Source of the DNA: Mesorhabditis belari
Lineage: Eukaryota; Nematoda; Chromadorea; Rhabditida; Rhabditidae
Assembly: GCA_958450365.1 (NCBI GenBank)
Contig: CAUEEP010000760.1
Location: 2,737,462 to 2,801,461, forward strand
DNA: 64,000 nt
Direction: 5' to 3'
Shown here piece after piece: positions 13,117 through 25,050 of the stretch (its first letter is position 1; each line of letters opens with the position of its first letter). The translations under genes and the position numbers were made by a program. The notes under the pieces were generated by a model that saw only the letters and a list, made by a program, of their open reading frames with translations, did not search any database and was not told the DNA's origin.

Positions 13117-13440
13117 CTGGGGAATTGAAGGTGATCTGGGGAATTGAAGGTGGGCTGGGGAATTGAAGGTGGGCTGGGGAATTGAAGGTGGGCTGGGGAA
13201 TTGAAGGTGATCTGGGGAATTGAAGGTGGGCTGGGGAATTGAAGGTGGGCTGGGGAATTGAAGGTGGGCTGGGGAATTGAAGGTGAGCTGGGGAATTGAA
13301 GGTGATCTGGGGAATTGAAGGTGGGCTGGGGAATTGAAGGTGGGCTGGGGAATTGAAGGTGATCTGGGGAATTGAAGGTGATCTGGGGAATCGAAGGTGA
13401 GCTGGGGAATTGAACTGGAGTGAGCTGGGGAATTGAACCC
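13117..13440 (-). repeat. 19-bp minisatellite with B-box-like motif
   Basis: About 17 units ggtgggctggggaattgaa with gat/gag variants. On the - strand each unit contains ttcaattccccag, the T-loop/B-box core of the adjoining tRNA-like sequence. Confidence 0.9.
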
Positions 13441-13492
13441 TCAACTTACAGACGTCACAAGCTGATGCTTTACCACTGAGTTAAAGCCGCTT
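13425..13492 (-). pseudogene. tRNA-like sequence beside the 19-bp array
   Basis: On the - strand: a D-arm-like stretch (taactcagtggtaaagc, A-box-like), then cagcttgtgacgtctg in the anticodon position, then gagggttcaattcc, a perfect B-box match. Anticodon and T stems are mismatched and the 3' acceptor half is replaced by the array, so it is a pseudo-tRNA or SINE head. Confidence 0.45.
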
Positions 13493-13793
13493 ATTTTAGC
13501 GGTGAGAAAAAAGGCAGAAGAAAAGAAAACTGCCTTACAAGTTTTACAGAAAAATTAGTGTGTAAAAAACTATTTGAAAACTCAGTGACTACAGAAAATG
13601 GGTGAAAAGAAAGCTTCCAGTGTCTAAGCCTTGTTAGTGGCTGTTTACTACCAATAACTGTACTCAAATATCTTTGAGATAAGAAGGTGTTTGGCAATTC
13701 AAAAACAGTTTTGAAGCTGCTGAAAATAAGGAGAATGAATTACCAAAAAACAAGAAAGTTTAACATAAAGCAAAATAAAAAAAAACTTAAACG

Positions 13794-14305
13794 TCATAAA
13801 CTTAAACGTAAACTGGTAGACTAAAGACCAAAAAAGACTAAAGAACAGTTCAGTTTTGAGCTTTCTTTCTTCACAACAACCCGAGAAAGTTTAACATAAA
13901 GCAAATTATATTAGGTCAATAAGTAAGGCTTATTTCCAACTATTGGATCGCTTCGGCAAATATATGCTTTAATCATCAGCATCTTGTGTTTATTTTTATA
14001 TATTATTTTATTCTTTGCCTTTTTTTATAATAGTATGTTGTTTTGGGGAAGGTCGTTTTTGGCCCTAATAAACTTAAACGTAAACTGGTAATTGATCATT
14101 GTTGTTCTTGAGAAAGTTCTTGAGAAAGTTGTTGTGAAAGCTTCCGAGAAAGTTCTTGAGAAAGTTCTTGAGAAAGTCTCAAGAACGACAATGATCAATT
14201 ACCAGTTTACGCTTAAGTTTATGATTTGCTTTATGTTAAACTTTCTCGGGTTGTTGAGAAGAAAGAAAGCTCAAAACTGAACTGTTCTTTAGTCTTTTTT
14301 GGGTT
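13794..14305. repeat. Compound foldback repeat
   Basis: Segment 13834-13908 pairs with 14222-14298; inside, 14068-14140 pairs with 14160-14222 around a gttcttgagaaa repeat. The copies of cttaaacgtaaactggta mark the inner ends. Confidence 0.75.
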
Positions 14306-14312
14306 TATTTTC

Positions 14313-15697
14313 AGCTATTCTATTAATTAATTGACATGAGAAACTAAAGTTTATAAAGATCAATGAGATTTATAGGTCTAAGCTTTATAAAGATCAATAA
14401 ACACTTGACAAAAGTCTACATGATTGTGAGATCATCTACAAAAAGTACGTCAGTTATGTCAGTTAGTCAAAAAGTACTATGATTTCAGTTCATTTCAGTT
14501 CATTTCTCTTTCATTTCATTCATTTCATTCATTTCCCTTTCATTTCAGTTCATTTCTCCTTCATTTCATTCATTTCAGTTCATTTCTCTTTCATTTTCAT
14601 CCCAATAGAGCTGTAAAATCGACAAAAATTCTTTATTCTTCTAAAACTGACCAATAGATTTTTGGCCTTCTTTTCCTAAAATATGAATGGTGAGACTTTT
14701 GACTTTTTTTGTCTCATTTCTCACATCTATTAAACCAAAATGGCTACAAATGAAGACAATGAAATATTAATTGAAAATTTCTTGCATAATTCAATGAGTT
14801 TAAAGAGTTTAGGTCAAGAAGGGGGTCAGGGGGATTTATGGAGTGAATGGAAAATGCGAAGAAGTTGACAATGCAAGTTGTTGACTCTTCCAAATGAAAC
14901 AAGTAAAGTAAGAAATAAAAAAAGAGCCTGTGATATGACAAAATTGTTTCAAAATTCGACAAAAAGATGATGAAAAAGATGATCTTTTTGTAGATGATCT
15001 CTGTAGATGATCTCTATTGGTGTAAGAAATTTTGTGGTGATGCTTTGATCTATATAATTTCTTGTGAGACCGTGTCTCGTTGTGGTTCAATGGTGGTCTT
15101 CTTGAAACGTAATAATTTATCCAACTTTCCCTTATTAGGGCAACTTCGCTCAAACTAGAGCAACTTGGCACTATCACAATTAAATCAACACTTGAATGTG
15201 AAGAAAGAATGATAAAGCACAAAAAAGGAGAACAACAAACTCACTCAAAAGCAAAGCTTAAATAATGGGTTTTTTAAGCATACAAGCTACAGCAACCGGA
15301 CAGCTGAATATCATTTAGTGACTGATTACGGTAGTTTATCCACCAACTTTGAACTTTAACTTGTATTGAATTTTTGATTAACTGCAGAGCAGTGGCAATT
15401 CGCCACAATTGGTCAGTTTTAGAAGAATAGAGAATTTTTGTCGATTTTACAGCTCTATTGGGATGAAAATGAAAGAGAAATGAATGAAATGAAAGAGAAA
15501 TGAACTGAAATGAACTGAAATCATAGTACTTTTTGACTAACTGACATAACTGACGTACTTTTTGTAGATGATCTCACAATCATGTAGACTTTTGTCAAGT
15601 GTTTATTGATCTTTATAAACATTAGACCTATAAATCTCATTGATCTTTATAAACTTTAGTTTCTCATGTCAATTAATTAATAGAATAGCTGAAAATT
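14313..15697. repeat. Foldback element with about 300-bp arms
   Basis: Left arm 14313-14650, right arm about 15408-15697, ends tcagctattctattaattaa. Tracts of catttcattcatttc in each arm differ in length. Interior 14660-15400 shows no recognisable gene. Confidence 0.85.
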
Positions 15698-16411
15698 TTT
15701 GAAATCCCAACTTATTCGAAAAGAATTCTCTGGAGTAAGTTTAAGAATCTTTATGCAAAGAAACTTTCTCAATGCAAAGTGGAGAATGGTTGGAGTCTAC
15801 GAGGGCAGAAATATATTACTCCCAAGGGACACACCAACAACAGATTGCATCGTAATTGTGTCTTTTTTAAGAGACTTTGTTTTTGAATTTCTTTTAAGGA
15901 TTATGGCTAAAGAATCGAAAAGCTTAGGTAAACCCATTAGTGATCTTGTTTACCTAAAACCCCTAAAACAACATTCTCAGCCACCTAAAACAGCCTAAAA
16001 CATTAGTGACCTTGTTTAATAGGATATTGTTGTAAAAGCTAGTAAGAGTAATGAGTTCAAGATGAGTTCTATTGAAAGTAGTGAAAAAAGTAGTGAAAAA
16101 AGTCGTTCAAAGTAGAAAAATGTGAAAGTAAGCTATTCAAAAGCAAATAAGAAGAGTGAAAACTATAAAAATTACAATGCTAAACATTATTCGAATGACT
16201 TTTGACACTTTACAGCATTTGACACTTTACAGCGTCAAAAGAAGAAGAAAATCCTTGCTGAGAAGAAGGAAAATCTTGTTGAAAAGAATCAAAATCTATT
16301 TCACTGAAATAAATAAAGATTTCTGAAGAATAATATATACTTTATTTCAGTAATAAAGCGTAATAAAAAGATCCACAATACACAAAAATTTAAATTACCC
16401 AGTTTGCTTAA

Positions 16412-16606
16412 TTAGAAGACAGAAAAAAACATAATATCATTTACAGATCTAGTATTGGATAGTTTAAGCAGAGAAATAGTGGATTTAAACGAGCTTAGAG
16501 ATGAAAGATTGAAGATTTCATTGAGCAGAGAATTCCACAACGTAACTACTCGATTTGTAAAAAAACCACGACTTTTAGACGAAATAGAACTACGTTTCAA
16601 ATTCAA
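16412..16606 (-). pseudogene. LINE reverse transcriptase C-terminal fragment
   Basis: SRGFFTNRVVTLWNSLLNEI then LSSLSSFKSTISLLK matches the C-terminal tail typical of Jockey/CR1-class LINE ORF2. No RT core nearby. Confidence 0.7.
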
Positions 16607-16659
16607 AAGAAGCGTAATCTTATTTCAAGATTATTTAGGAATAGACATAAATTAAGGAA

Positions 16660-17010
16660 GAGGATATTTAAGAATGGACATAAGTTAATGAAGAGAATAC
16701 TTAAGAATAGTAATAAGTTAATGAAGAGATTATTTAAGAATAGTCATAAGTTAAGGAAGAGATTATTTAAGAATAGACATAAGTGAAGGAAGAGAATACT
16801 TAAGAATAGTCATAAGTTAATGAAGAGATTATTTAAGAATAGTAATAAGTTAATGAAGAGATTATTTAAAAATAGTCATAAGTTAATGAAGAGAATATTC
16901 AAGAATAGTCATAAGTTAATGAAGAGATTCTTTAAGAATAGTCATAAGTTAATGAAGAGAATACTTAAGAATAGTCATAAGTGAATGAAAAGATTATTTA
17001 AGAATAGACA
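16660..17010 (+). repeat. About 36-bp minisatellite
   Basis: About ten units of the form ataagttaatgaagagatta plus tttaagaatag. Adjoins the LINE tail. Confidence 0.85.
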
Positions 17011-17817
17011 CAAGTCTAGCTAAACACTTGTAAAAACAAGACACAATGCCTTCTCATCAGCCAGATCATCTCTTGACACTAAAACATTGTTAAGATGAGT
17101 AGTGTTTGTTGCGCGTGGTTCCCCCTTTCCTCTTTTCTTCTCATCAATGAGAGCTTTCTCTTTTCCTCTCATAATCCATATGAGGGACCTTTTCCTTTCC
17201 AAAAATCTCTCCTTTTCTATCTTTTCTTTTTTCCTAATGGGTGGCTTTCTGATTTTTGGAGGTTTTTCGAAAACACCTCCCCACAAAACGAAAAGAATAA
17301 CGACCGCAAATAAAATCAAAGAAAATAGCTGACAAGCAAATCTGAAATTTGATATTTGATATCAAAAAGGATTTTTCCAAAAAGGAAATCTTTTTAGAAA
17401 AAAAAGAAAGAACAAGATGTTCTTTGAGAGAATTTTCTCAAAACAAACTATACAGGTGAAAAGAGAGCAATTGATTTATACTTGGCTTTGGCTTAATTAT
17501 TGGATGAATATTTTATTTTGAATATTTTGCAGGTAATTAGATTGTGCAGATTTGGTCAGAGCCGCTTATAGAGCAGTTTACAAATGGAAGCAAGTTGAGT
17601 GAAGGGGAAATGGAAAGCCAAAAGTGTTGTTGAACTTTTTGTTGGGCGAAAAGAACAGCCGATCGAAGTTGAATTATTCTTCACCGTGTTTCGGGCATAT
17701 GAAAGAGAAAACAAGACGAGAAATGGAAATTGTGTTTTGACTTTCACTTGTCTTGCAAAGATGAGATACTGTTTGAGAAATTGAACCAAGCCTAAAGATT
17801 GATAGATTGATTGATAG

Positions 17818-18082
17818 CGTAAATACTGTAATAGTACCCCACCCCCATAATGACGGTGCGGAGCGTTGCGTAGTCTAGCTTTGGACGAGTTTTTCTCGAC
17901 ACTGGTTTATGCTACAATGCGCGTTTAGGCATCAAAAGATAGCTGAAATTCAGGGCTATTTTTTGATACCAAAGAGGCATTTTTTGAAAGTACGGGCGCT
18001 TTGAAAAAAATGAAATACTAAAAAACTTTTGCGACTACGCGACTGTACGAGGGGGTGGGGTACTATTACAGTATTTACGGTA
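17818..18082. mobile_element. MITE family P copy 2
   Basis: Same ends and interior as the 0.9 kb copy, opposite orientation. Abuts the duplicated segment at 18.17 kb. Confidence 0.85.
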
Positions 18083-18170
18083 AGTAGATTGATTGATAAG
18101 TAGATTGTTTGATAAGAAGATTGATAGAATTGATAAGTAGATTGATTGATAAGTACACTATTGGACAAAC

Positions 18171-18907
18171 GGAAAGGAAATGCGAGAAGGGAAATCTGAT
18201 TTCCGAGTCTACAAATGGTAACAATGGGTAGTTTACGGGGTTATTATTGGAAACCTCTTGCATGTGATATTGAGAACGTTTATAGAAATGACGAGGAATA
18301 GGCAACAATGGCTTTTTCCAATCAAGAAGCTGAAAAAGGTAAACTACTGGACAATGAAATGTCATATTTGAAAAAAGATCGTCACTTTCGCGCGTCTGTA
18401 ACTCCCTTGTCTTTATCGTATTTCTAAATATTAATATTACCATTGTGTAGCCCTTGAAAAGAGCTTTCAGAAAATGTATAACACTAATAGTTTAAACTCA
18501 AAGACAAGGCAGTTACAGACGCGCGAAAGTGACGATCGTTTTTCAAATATCATATTTCATTGTCCAGTACTGTAGTTGTTAACAATTGCTGACAAATGAA
18601 ACTTAAAAAGAGAAGTTTTCTAATGAGATTCCAGCAATAAATGAATGTTCTAATACTTCAAGATCAACCCAATTACTAAGAGAGATTTTCTTTCTAATAT
18701 TCTTTTTCCTTATCTAATATTCTTTACTAGCATCAAAGGCCAAACAGTGGAGTGCCAGGAAACTTCCTAACGACCGCAAATTGACGAATAATTTGCAAAG
18801 AAGTAGCCAGACAAGACAAGATTTAGAAAAAACATAAAGATTTAGAAAGTTTAAGAGAAGTTGAAGAGTTATCAAGCTTCGAGAATGAAGAACTTTTTGC
18901 ATATTAG
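18171..18907. repeat. Duplicated segment, copy 2
   Basis: Direct copy of 5340-6095. It ends in a lone MITE terminus, so both copies may be internal parts of one larger element. Confidence 0.85.
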
Positions 18908-19084
18908 CGAAAGTGACGATCGTTTTTCAAATACCATATTTCATTGTCCAGTACTGTAGATTGATATTAATATTGATATTGAAATCTCCTGAAGTACCTC
19001 TACTAGCTGAAAAACCTCTACTACCTGAAATACCTCATGAAATATAAAAATAAAAGTAATTTAAGTGTTGAAACATCATCAAAA

Positions 19085-19180
19085 AAGAAGGACAAGGGAA
19101 GAAAATGAACCCAAGCGAAAAAGCCGAGCTATCGTTTCGTATAAAAGCCCTCTACCCACTGAGCCGCCAGCTGACATTTG
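19085..19180 (-). pseudogene. Weak tRNA-like sequence
   Basis: - strand ggcggctcagtgggtagagg resembles an A-box/D-arm; a partial B-box (gggttcatttt) follows. No full cloverleaf. Confidence 0.25.
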
Positions 19181-19414
19181 ACTGGCACTGAAGAAGCGTT
19201 ATGAGGGCTTTATGAAGCCCATTTGAAGAAATCATTTCGTATATCTCGTTTTCTACAGGAAAATTTCATTTTCAGCTACTATAACTTTTGATAGAGAGTC
19301 ACTTAACAAAAACCAAAAGCAGATTCAGAATCAGCATGAAATTTTGGATCAAATGATCTGGGTCTCGCTCCAAAAGCTCACCTTAAGTTGATGCACTTCT
19401 CTTGAGAAAGGCTT

Positions 19415-19492
19415 TGGCTTTTGCTGGCTTTTGCTGGCTTTTGCTGGCTTTTGCTGGCTTTTGCTGGCTTTTGCTGGCTTTTGCTGGCTTTT
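19415..19492 (+). repeat. 10-bp minisatellite (ggcttttgct)
   Basis: About eight units. Confidence 0.85.
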
Positions 19493-20286
19493 GTATAAAC
19501 TTTTCAATTCAAAAGCTTTCTAATGAGTTTCTCAGGAAATTTCTGGTGTTTAATTGTACAAAGATCAAATTGGATAGATTCAAAAATGGATTCAAAAATG
19601 GAGGCTTTTCTCAATTTGGGCAAAGATTTTCGAAGCTGAGAGGAAAAAGGTTTTTTAGGGAGGATTTGAGGTGAAGTGAATGAATGATGGGACTCGAACG
19701 GGCTCTCCTCACGTCTTTTGTGGGGGTTGAATTCGAGTAGAAGAATGGGAGAAGTGTCCTTCAATTATAAAAGTCCTTCACCACTTCATCTCATCCAAAT
19801 TCACCACCTAGAAATTAGCAAATGTATGACTAGTCATCGGAAATCTAGTCATGACTAGATTTCTGCAATTGTTGAGTTTAAGGACAAGCTGTTTAAGGAC
19901 AAGCTGGAAAAGCCGTTCATTTTTGGTCTAATTCTGTTCTTTTCTGAATCTGAAGCTGAAGAATGAATGAATCTGAAGCTTCTTGGAAGTGGTCAAATCT
20001 TTTTTTGGATTTTGAAAGCTCAAAAGAACTTTTCTAAGAAGGATTTGATGTTTTTCTGACTGTCAATGGGTGTACAACGATAAAACGACGCGATTTGACC
20101 ACTTCAAAAGCTATTTTCAGTGTTTTTTCAGACGAAAAGATTGATCCTGGAAAATTCTACCTTCTTGTAGAAAGAAATCCTGAAAAAAAAGTAGCTTTTG
20201 AAGTGGTGAAATCTTGTCGTACATCAATTGACAATGAACAACGAACAATGACAATGACAGAATGAAAATGAACAGCTCTATCGCAG

Positions 20287-20646
20287 GGGGTGGGACAAAT
20301 GCGACCTTTTTTTTGCTGGAAAAGGCTTTAGGAAAGGTCGTAGAGCTTCGAAAATGTTTTCATGGAAGGGAATCGTATGCGTAGATTCCGAATTTCGACA
20401 AATCAGACCTCGCTGACACGTCAAATTTGGGCTAAAAGGCAAAAACCGCGGAAAAGCGTTAAGTTGCGTAGTTTTTGCCTTTTAGCCCAAATTTGACGTG
20501 TCAGCGAGGTCTGATTTGTCGAAATTCGGAATCTACGCATACGATTCCCTTATATGGAAATATCTTCGAAGCTCTACGGCCTTGTCTAAGGCCTTTTCCA
20601 GCAAAAGAAAAGGTGCGCAAAAAAAAGTCGCATTTGTCCCACCCCC
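20287..20646. repeat. Foldback element, ends gtgggacaaatgcgac
   Basis: Arms of about 170 bp around a short centre near 20460; almost a perfect palindrome, so young or recently homogenised. Confidence 0.85.
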
Positions 20647-20837
20647 AAAAAAATGGCGCAAAAATCACGAGCGCCGCATTATATACGACTCCTTTTAAAG
20701 ATATTCAACTGTTCAACCGATTTGGTGGGAAATTCCCTTCAAATGTAAAGATATTCAATTTACTCGACGTGTAAAGAGGATTTTACTCGTAGTTACTAGA
20801 TGAATTGATGAATCGCTCGATGAATTGAACAGCAGTG

Positions 20838-21288
20838 GGAGTGGGACAAATGCGACCTTTTTTTTGCGCACCCGGCCATTTGCGCACCTTTTTTTCCGCA
20901 CCTGGCCCATTAGCGCACCTTTTTTCGCGTTTTAAAAAAGCTCTAAAAAGCTAATATTAACCAATTTCTATTCCAAAAGTTGTTTTTCTAGGTAATTTGA
21001 GGGTGTAGAATCGAAATTTTGACATAACAGAGCGTGTGGAATCAATTTGAAAGACAAAACGGGTAGGTCAAATTACAGAAAATGGTCGATTTTTCTCTTT
21101 GTATAACTCCGCCCGTTCGCTTCCACAAGCTCTGATATGTCAAAATTTCGATTCTACACCCTCAAATTACCTAGAAAAACAACTTTTGGAATAGAAATTG
21201 GTTAATATTAGCTTTTTTAAAACGCGAAAAAAGGTGCGCAAATGGCCGGGTGCGCAAAAAAAAGGTCGCATTTGTCCCACTCCCACAG
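20838..21288. repeat. Foldback element, same ends, with tgcgcacc motifs
   Basis: Ends gtgggacaaatgcgaccttt as in the 20.3 kb element but a different interior. Subterminal tgcgcacc units repeat on the left arm. Confidence 0.85.
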
Positions 21289-21947
21289 CAGTCATGTTTT
21301 TGTTTAATACAAATTTAAACCAAAGAAAAGCAATAGAATGATTCAGAAAACCTGAAAAGATTCGAATTTCTTTAAACATTTCTGTCGGATGACAAAGATT
21401 TGAGTAATGTTTTTGATGAAAAAATGGGAAAACATGAAAATGAAAATGGAAAAATGAAAAAATTGATGGCGGTTGATGGTCGTTTCATAAAAATGACTGA
21501 AAAGAAAAGAAATGTGAAATGAGATTCTCGAGGTGTGCGTGATTTAATTGAGCCTTTGATGCATAATAAATGATCGCTCGTAGATCGCATCTTCACACCA
21601 CACGAAAGGTGACAACTGAAAGTATTCTTTCTGGAGAAATGGGCACTACCGAAGTCAAGTGAAATTTGAAAATTTCTTCGATGTTCAACGCTGATTTCAT
21701 TTCGAGAAATTTGTGCTCCCCGAGTGGGTGGTCATCATATATTCACTGCATGAGAAATTTTTTGTCGCCAACTTCCGCCAAATGAAAAAGAGTCTCTAAA
21801 TTTAGCGATTTGATAAAAATTCCAAAAGAAAAACAGAAATTCCAAAAGAAAAACAGAATTTAAAGAAGATAGTTGAAAAGCTGAAAGAGTAAACTTTAGA
21901 GAGAACTTGCAATGAGAAGTGGAGAAGGGACAGGAATGCGTGAAAGG

Positions 21948-22050
21948 AGATCTGTAGAAGAACCTGTAGAAGAATCTGTAGAAGAACCTGTAGAAGAATC
22001 TGTAGAAGAACCTGTAGAAGAACCTGTAGAAGAACCTGTAGAAGAAATGA
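21948..22050 (+). repeat. 12-bp minisatellite (gtagaagaacct)
   Basis: About eight units with aatct variants, inside host repeat copy 1. Confidence 0.85.
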
Positions 22051-22569
22051 AAAGCCTTTTTGACAGTACTAAATGATTATAGGAAATCGGATTGAAGAAA
22101 TTCAAAATTCTAGGATTTTGAAAAGTTTTTTACCGTGCTTCTTCTTGTGGTTGCTCCTATTAGGTACATGCATTGATGAGCATCTCCACGCCATTGAAAA
22201 GGCGATCCGATACGGGAAATGGCAGTGCAAACGCTCGTTTATATCCGAACAACCTAATAATATTAGGTACATGCATAAGAGATGCGGATTTAAACATTTT
22301 CATAAATTTCCAACGATAGAAATCTGATATCGATGAATGTTATCGATGAATGTTATCGATGAATGTTATAAACTATTTGAAAGTTGTAAATCTCCTCTAC
22401 AAAATAGGCTAAAACGTGTTTCAATTCATCGAACCATTGAAGAAATTTCAAAGGCGAAATGCGAGTGACCAAAAAAGGAATCGAGTCACTTTAGGGACAA
22501 GTTTAGTGTGGTCAAAATAGAGTTAGCTTCCCAAAATTGAAGATTTAACAAAAAAAGGATAACTATATA

Positions 22570-23833
22570 TTAGGTTGGTGCAGATGAAACTTCCGTTGGA
22601 ACCATAAACAAAATTTATTATAAAAATCCTAATACAGAACCTCAATCCAAAAGATATTCGCCATCATTATCAATGACTCTTTGCCATCTTCCACGCAGAG
22701 AATGGATGCCCTTTTCGAAGAACTCGGGCAACTGCGACTGGAAGAAGTTGGACACCCAGATTTCAACTTCTTCGCGGTTTTTGAATTTTTTTTCTGCTAG
22801 AGAGTGCTGCATCGACCGAAACAAGTGGTAGTCGGATGGGGCCAAGTCCGGGCTATATGGCGGATGAGGCAGAACTTCCCAGCCCAATTCCTCGATTTTC
22901 TGCTGGGTGATCTTTGCGGTGTGGGGTCGAGCGTTATCGTGGAGGAATTTTGTAGTCGCTGTGTTATTGCCTTGACGACGCAATGCCTAGTCCACGCGGC
23001 TCAATTGGGCTTCGTAGAGATCCGCCGTGACTCTTTGGCCCGAATCCAGCACCTCAAAATACACGAGACCTTTACTATTCCACCAAATACAAAGCATCAC
23101 CTTTTTTTCGTGGATATTCGGTTTGGGAGTCGGTTTTGGCGGTTCACCGGCGTCCAACCACTGCCGTTTTCTTGTTGTGTTGTCGTAACATATCCACTTT
23201 TCATCTGCCGTAACAATGGAGTCGAGAAAACCGGCGGTCTTTGCGCGGCGGACGAGAATTCCAGCCATTGTAGCTCGGGCCGCTTTGTTTGCGTCGCTGA
23301 GCTGATGTGGCACCCATTTTCCACACCGATTCGTCTTACCAATTGCGTGCAAATGGCGGAGAATGGTTGTATGGTCGCAGTCAAACAGCTCTGCAAGCTC
23401 CCGAGTTGTTTGGCATGGATCCGATTCGATAGCGTTCTTCAACTCATCGTTGTCGACAATTTGAGGCGGATTCCCGCGTTTTTCGTCTTCCAAACTCTCA
23501 TCACCGTCTCGGAAGCGCTGAAACCAAGTCCGGCATTGACGTTCGGACAACACGTCATCGCCGAATGCTTTGCACAGAGCACGATGAGATTCCGCAGGCG
23601 TTCTGCCTTGTTTAAAATCATACAACAAGCAAACCCGCACTCGAAATTTTTCGTCAACCATTTTCTAGAAGCTAAAAATTACTTCAAATTATGTAAAACG
23701 CATAAGTCTTAGATATCAAAAGACGCGCAAAGAGACGCTCTTTCAGATAGACAAATATCTTCAATAAAAACTTTTATTAGGTTCAAAATATAAACAAACA
23801 AGTGTGACGGAAGTTTCATCTGCACCAACCTAA
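22570..23833 (-). mobile_element. Nearly intact mariner transposon
   Basis: 1,264 bp with matching terminal inverted repeats starting TTAGGTTGGTGCAGATGAAA and flanked by TA on both sides. The - strand encodes a mariner transposase from ATG 23661 to a stop at 22642. Seen: helix-turn-helix region (TTILRHLHAIGKT), first catalytic Asp in TADEKWICYDN, second in FLHDNARPH, third in LAPSDYHLF with exactly 34 residues between the second and third (DD34D). One in-frame TAG at 22989-22987 splits the frame into 224 and 113 residues; otherwise the frame is open over about 339 codons, close to the usual 345. It is therefore a recent copy, inactive as written unless the stop is an error or read through. 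Confidence 0.93.
22642..23661 (-). pseudogene. mariner transposase interrupted by one TAG
   Basis: The two open pieces (23661-22987 and 22983-22642) lie in the same frame and are separated only by the stop and one codon. No frameshift is seen. Codon usage and GC content are higher than in surrounding DNA, as expected of a recent arrival. The long + strand frame over 22804-23712 is an antisense shadow. Confidence 0.9.
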
Positions 23834-24321
23834 TATATATATATAACTATATAACTATTCATTTAAAAAAAGTCTAACGGAAATGCATTTACAGAAATTT
23901 AGATAGAGCGTAAGTTCAAAACCCTCAAAATTGTCAAAAAAACCGGCTTTTTCACAAAAAATAAAAATTATTGTAAAAACAAAGTTTTCCCATGAAATGA
24001 TCCCAACTCTTAATTATTTTGAATGATATTTTTAAGATAATGATTTTAGGGCCGTCATTTTCCACTATATAGTCAAAACCGAACTCTTGTGAAAGTGGGG
24101 TTTTCAAAAAGTGCCCTCTTTTGGTCACTCGCATTTCGTCCTCGAAATTTCTTCAATGATTTGATTAATTGAAACACGTGTTAGCCTATTTTGTAAAGGA
24201 GATTTACAACTTTCAAATAGTTTATAACATTCATCGATAACATTCCTCGATATCAGGTTCCTATCGTTGGAAATTTATGAAAATGTTGAAATCCCCATTT
24301 CTTATGCATGTACCTAATATT

Positions 24322-24720
24322 TTATAAATTTTCTGTCTTATTTGCATTCTTGATTAACTGTAGTCCTGTAGAAATCGGACCATCGGGCTTAAAACAGTAA
24401 ATCAACTGATCGTCGGCACCACTTGCATCGATTTCAACACCACAGCTTTTGAAGGATCGACGAATGACTTCTTCCGAAATTGAATCCCAAGCATCAGCAA
24501 CCCATTGTAAGTAGATGTCCATTTCAGGGCCTTCGCCTTCTCACCTTTTGTGCGTTAACGTGCTTGCAGCAAAATTCAATCCTCGTAAAACTATCGAATC
24601 AGTGCCTTAAAAGGACCATTCCAAGCCACATATGCACATTAAACAAACCAGGAACAAAGAAACAATCCAATTGAATCTGATTGAGCTTTTCCCTCGTCGA
24701 CTCGCTTTGATGAAATGTTG
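24322..24720 (-). pseudogene. pogo-like DDE transposase C-terminal fragment
   Basis: Encodes [20 protein letters not shown] then [18 protein letters not shown], the helix seen after the catalytic core of pogo/CENP-B-like DDE transposases (W..AW..I..E.I..SFK.CG). Upstream frame is broken. A near-identical copy lies on the other strand at 52.5-52.9 kb. Confidence 0.6.
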
Positions 24721-24954
24721 AAATCCGCATTTATTATGCATGTACCTAATAGAATTACGTGATTGAGATCAATTGTGTGAAGACCAACGAAAGGGGAGTA
24801 CGGATTTGTCTGAATTTGTGCTGCTTTTGTCTGAAATTTCATCGTTAAGGTGTACAAATTGCCAATCAACATAAACTATACCTTTTAGCAACAAAAACTT
24901 TCTAAATATCGTCCTCTAGAAGCTTGATTAGACTGTTATTTCATTGTACAAGTC

Positions 24955-25050
24955 TATTAAACCGTCCAGAAAGTTTTTTCGTTCCCTTTCGTCCTTTCGT
25001 TTAAAGACGAAAGGAACGAAAAGACTTTCTGAACAGCTATTCGTCTCTAC
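24955..25050. mobile_element. Short MITE, gtccagaaag family
   Basis: About 95 bp; accgtccagaaagttttttc and inverted gaaaagactttctgaacagc. Lies at the right end of host repeat copy 1. Confidence 0.65.

Larger units (their letters stand above)
22160..24749. mobile_element. Outer TA-flanked element containing inner foldback and the mariner
   Basis: Termini TTAGGTACATGCAT... and ...ATGCATGTACCTAA are inverted and flanked by TA (22158-22159 and 24750-24751). The empty site is preserved at about 63,000, where the same host repeat reads straight through (ttgctcc-ca-gaattg), so both ends are exact. Inside, arms at about 22262-22498 and 24116-24320 form a second inverted pair bearing the same end sequence, and the mariner lies between them. 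The right part encodes a pogo-like fragment (24322-24720). Confidence 0.75.
21900..25010. repeat. Host repeat copy 1, interrupted by the nested element
   Basis: Segments 21920-22157 and 24752-25000 together match 62830-63220. Left part contains a 12-bp minisatellite (21948-22050, unit gtagaagaacct) that is absent in the other copy, so it expanded locally. Confidence 0.65.

Noticed and set aside
12541..13166. Frames of 108-185 residues over the 48-bp array
   Set aside because: Open in several frames at once because the repeat unit is a multiple of three; no similarity outside the repeat.
13094..13444. 116-codon frame rich in FNSPAHLQFP
   Set aside because: Translation of the 19-bp minisatellite.
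14744..15222. Overlapping frames of 72 and 128 residues inside a foldback
   Set aside because: No similarity, low-complexity composition, no splice context.
16660..17010. CRISPR-like array
   Set aside because: Units are contiguous degenerate minisatellite copies without unique spacers, in a eukaryotic genome.
22804..23712. 302-codon frame on the + strand
   Set aside because: Antisense to the mariner transposase; long only because the transposase frame excludes stops opposite it.
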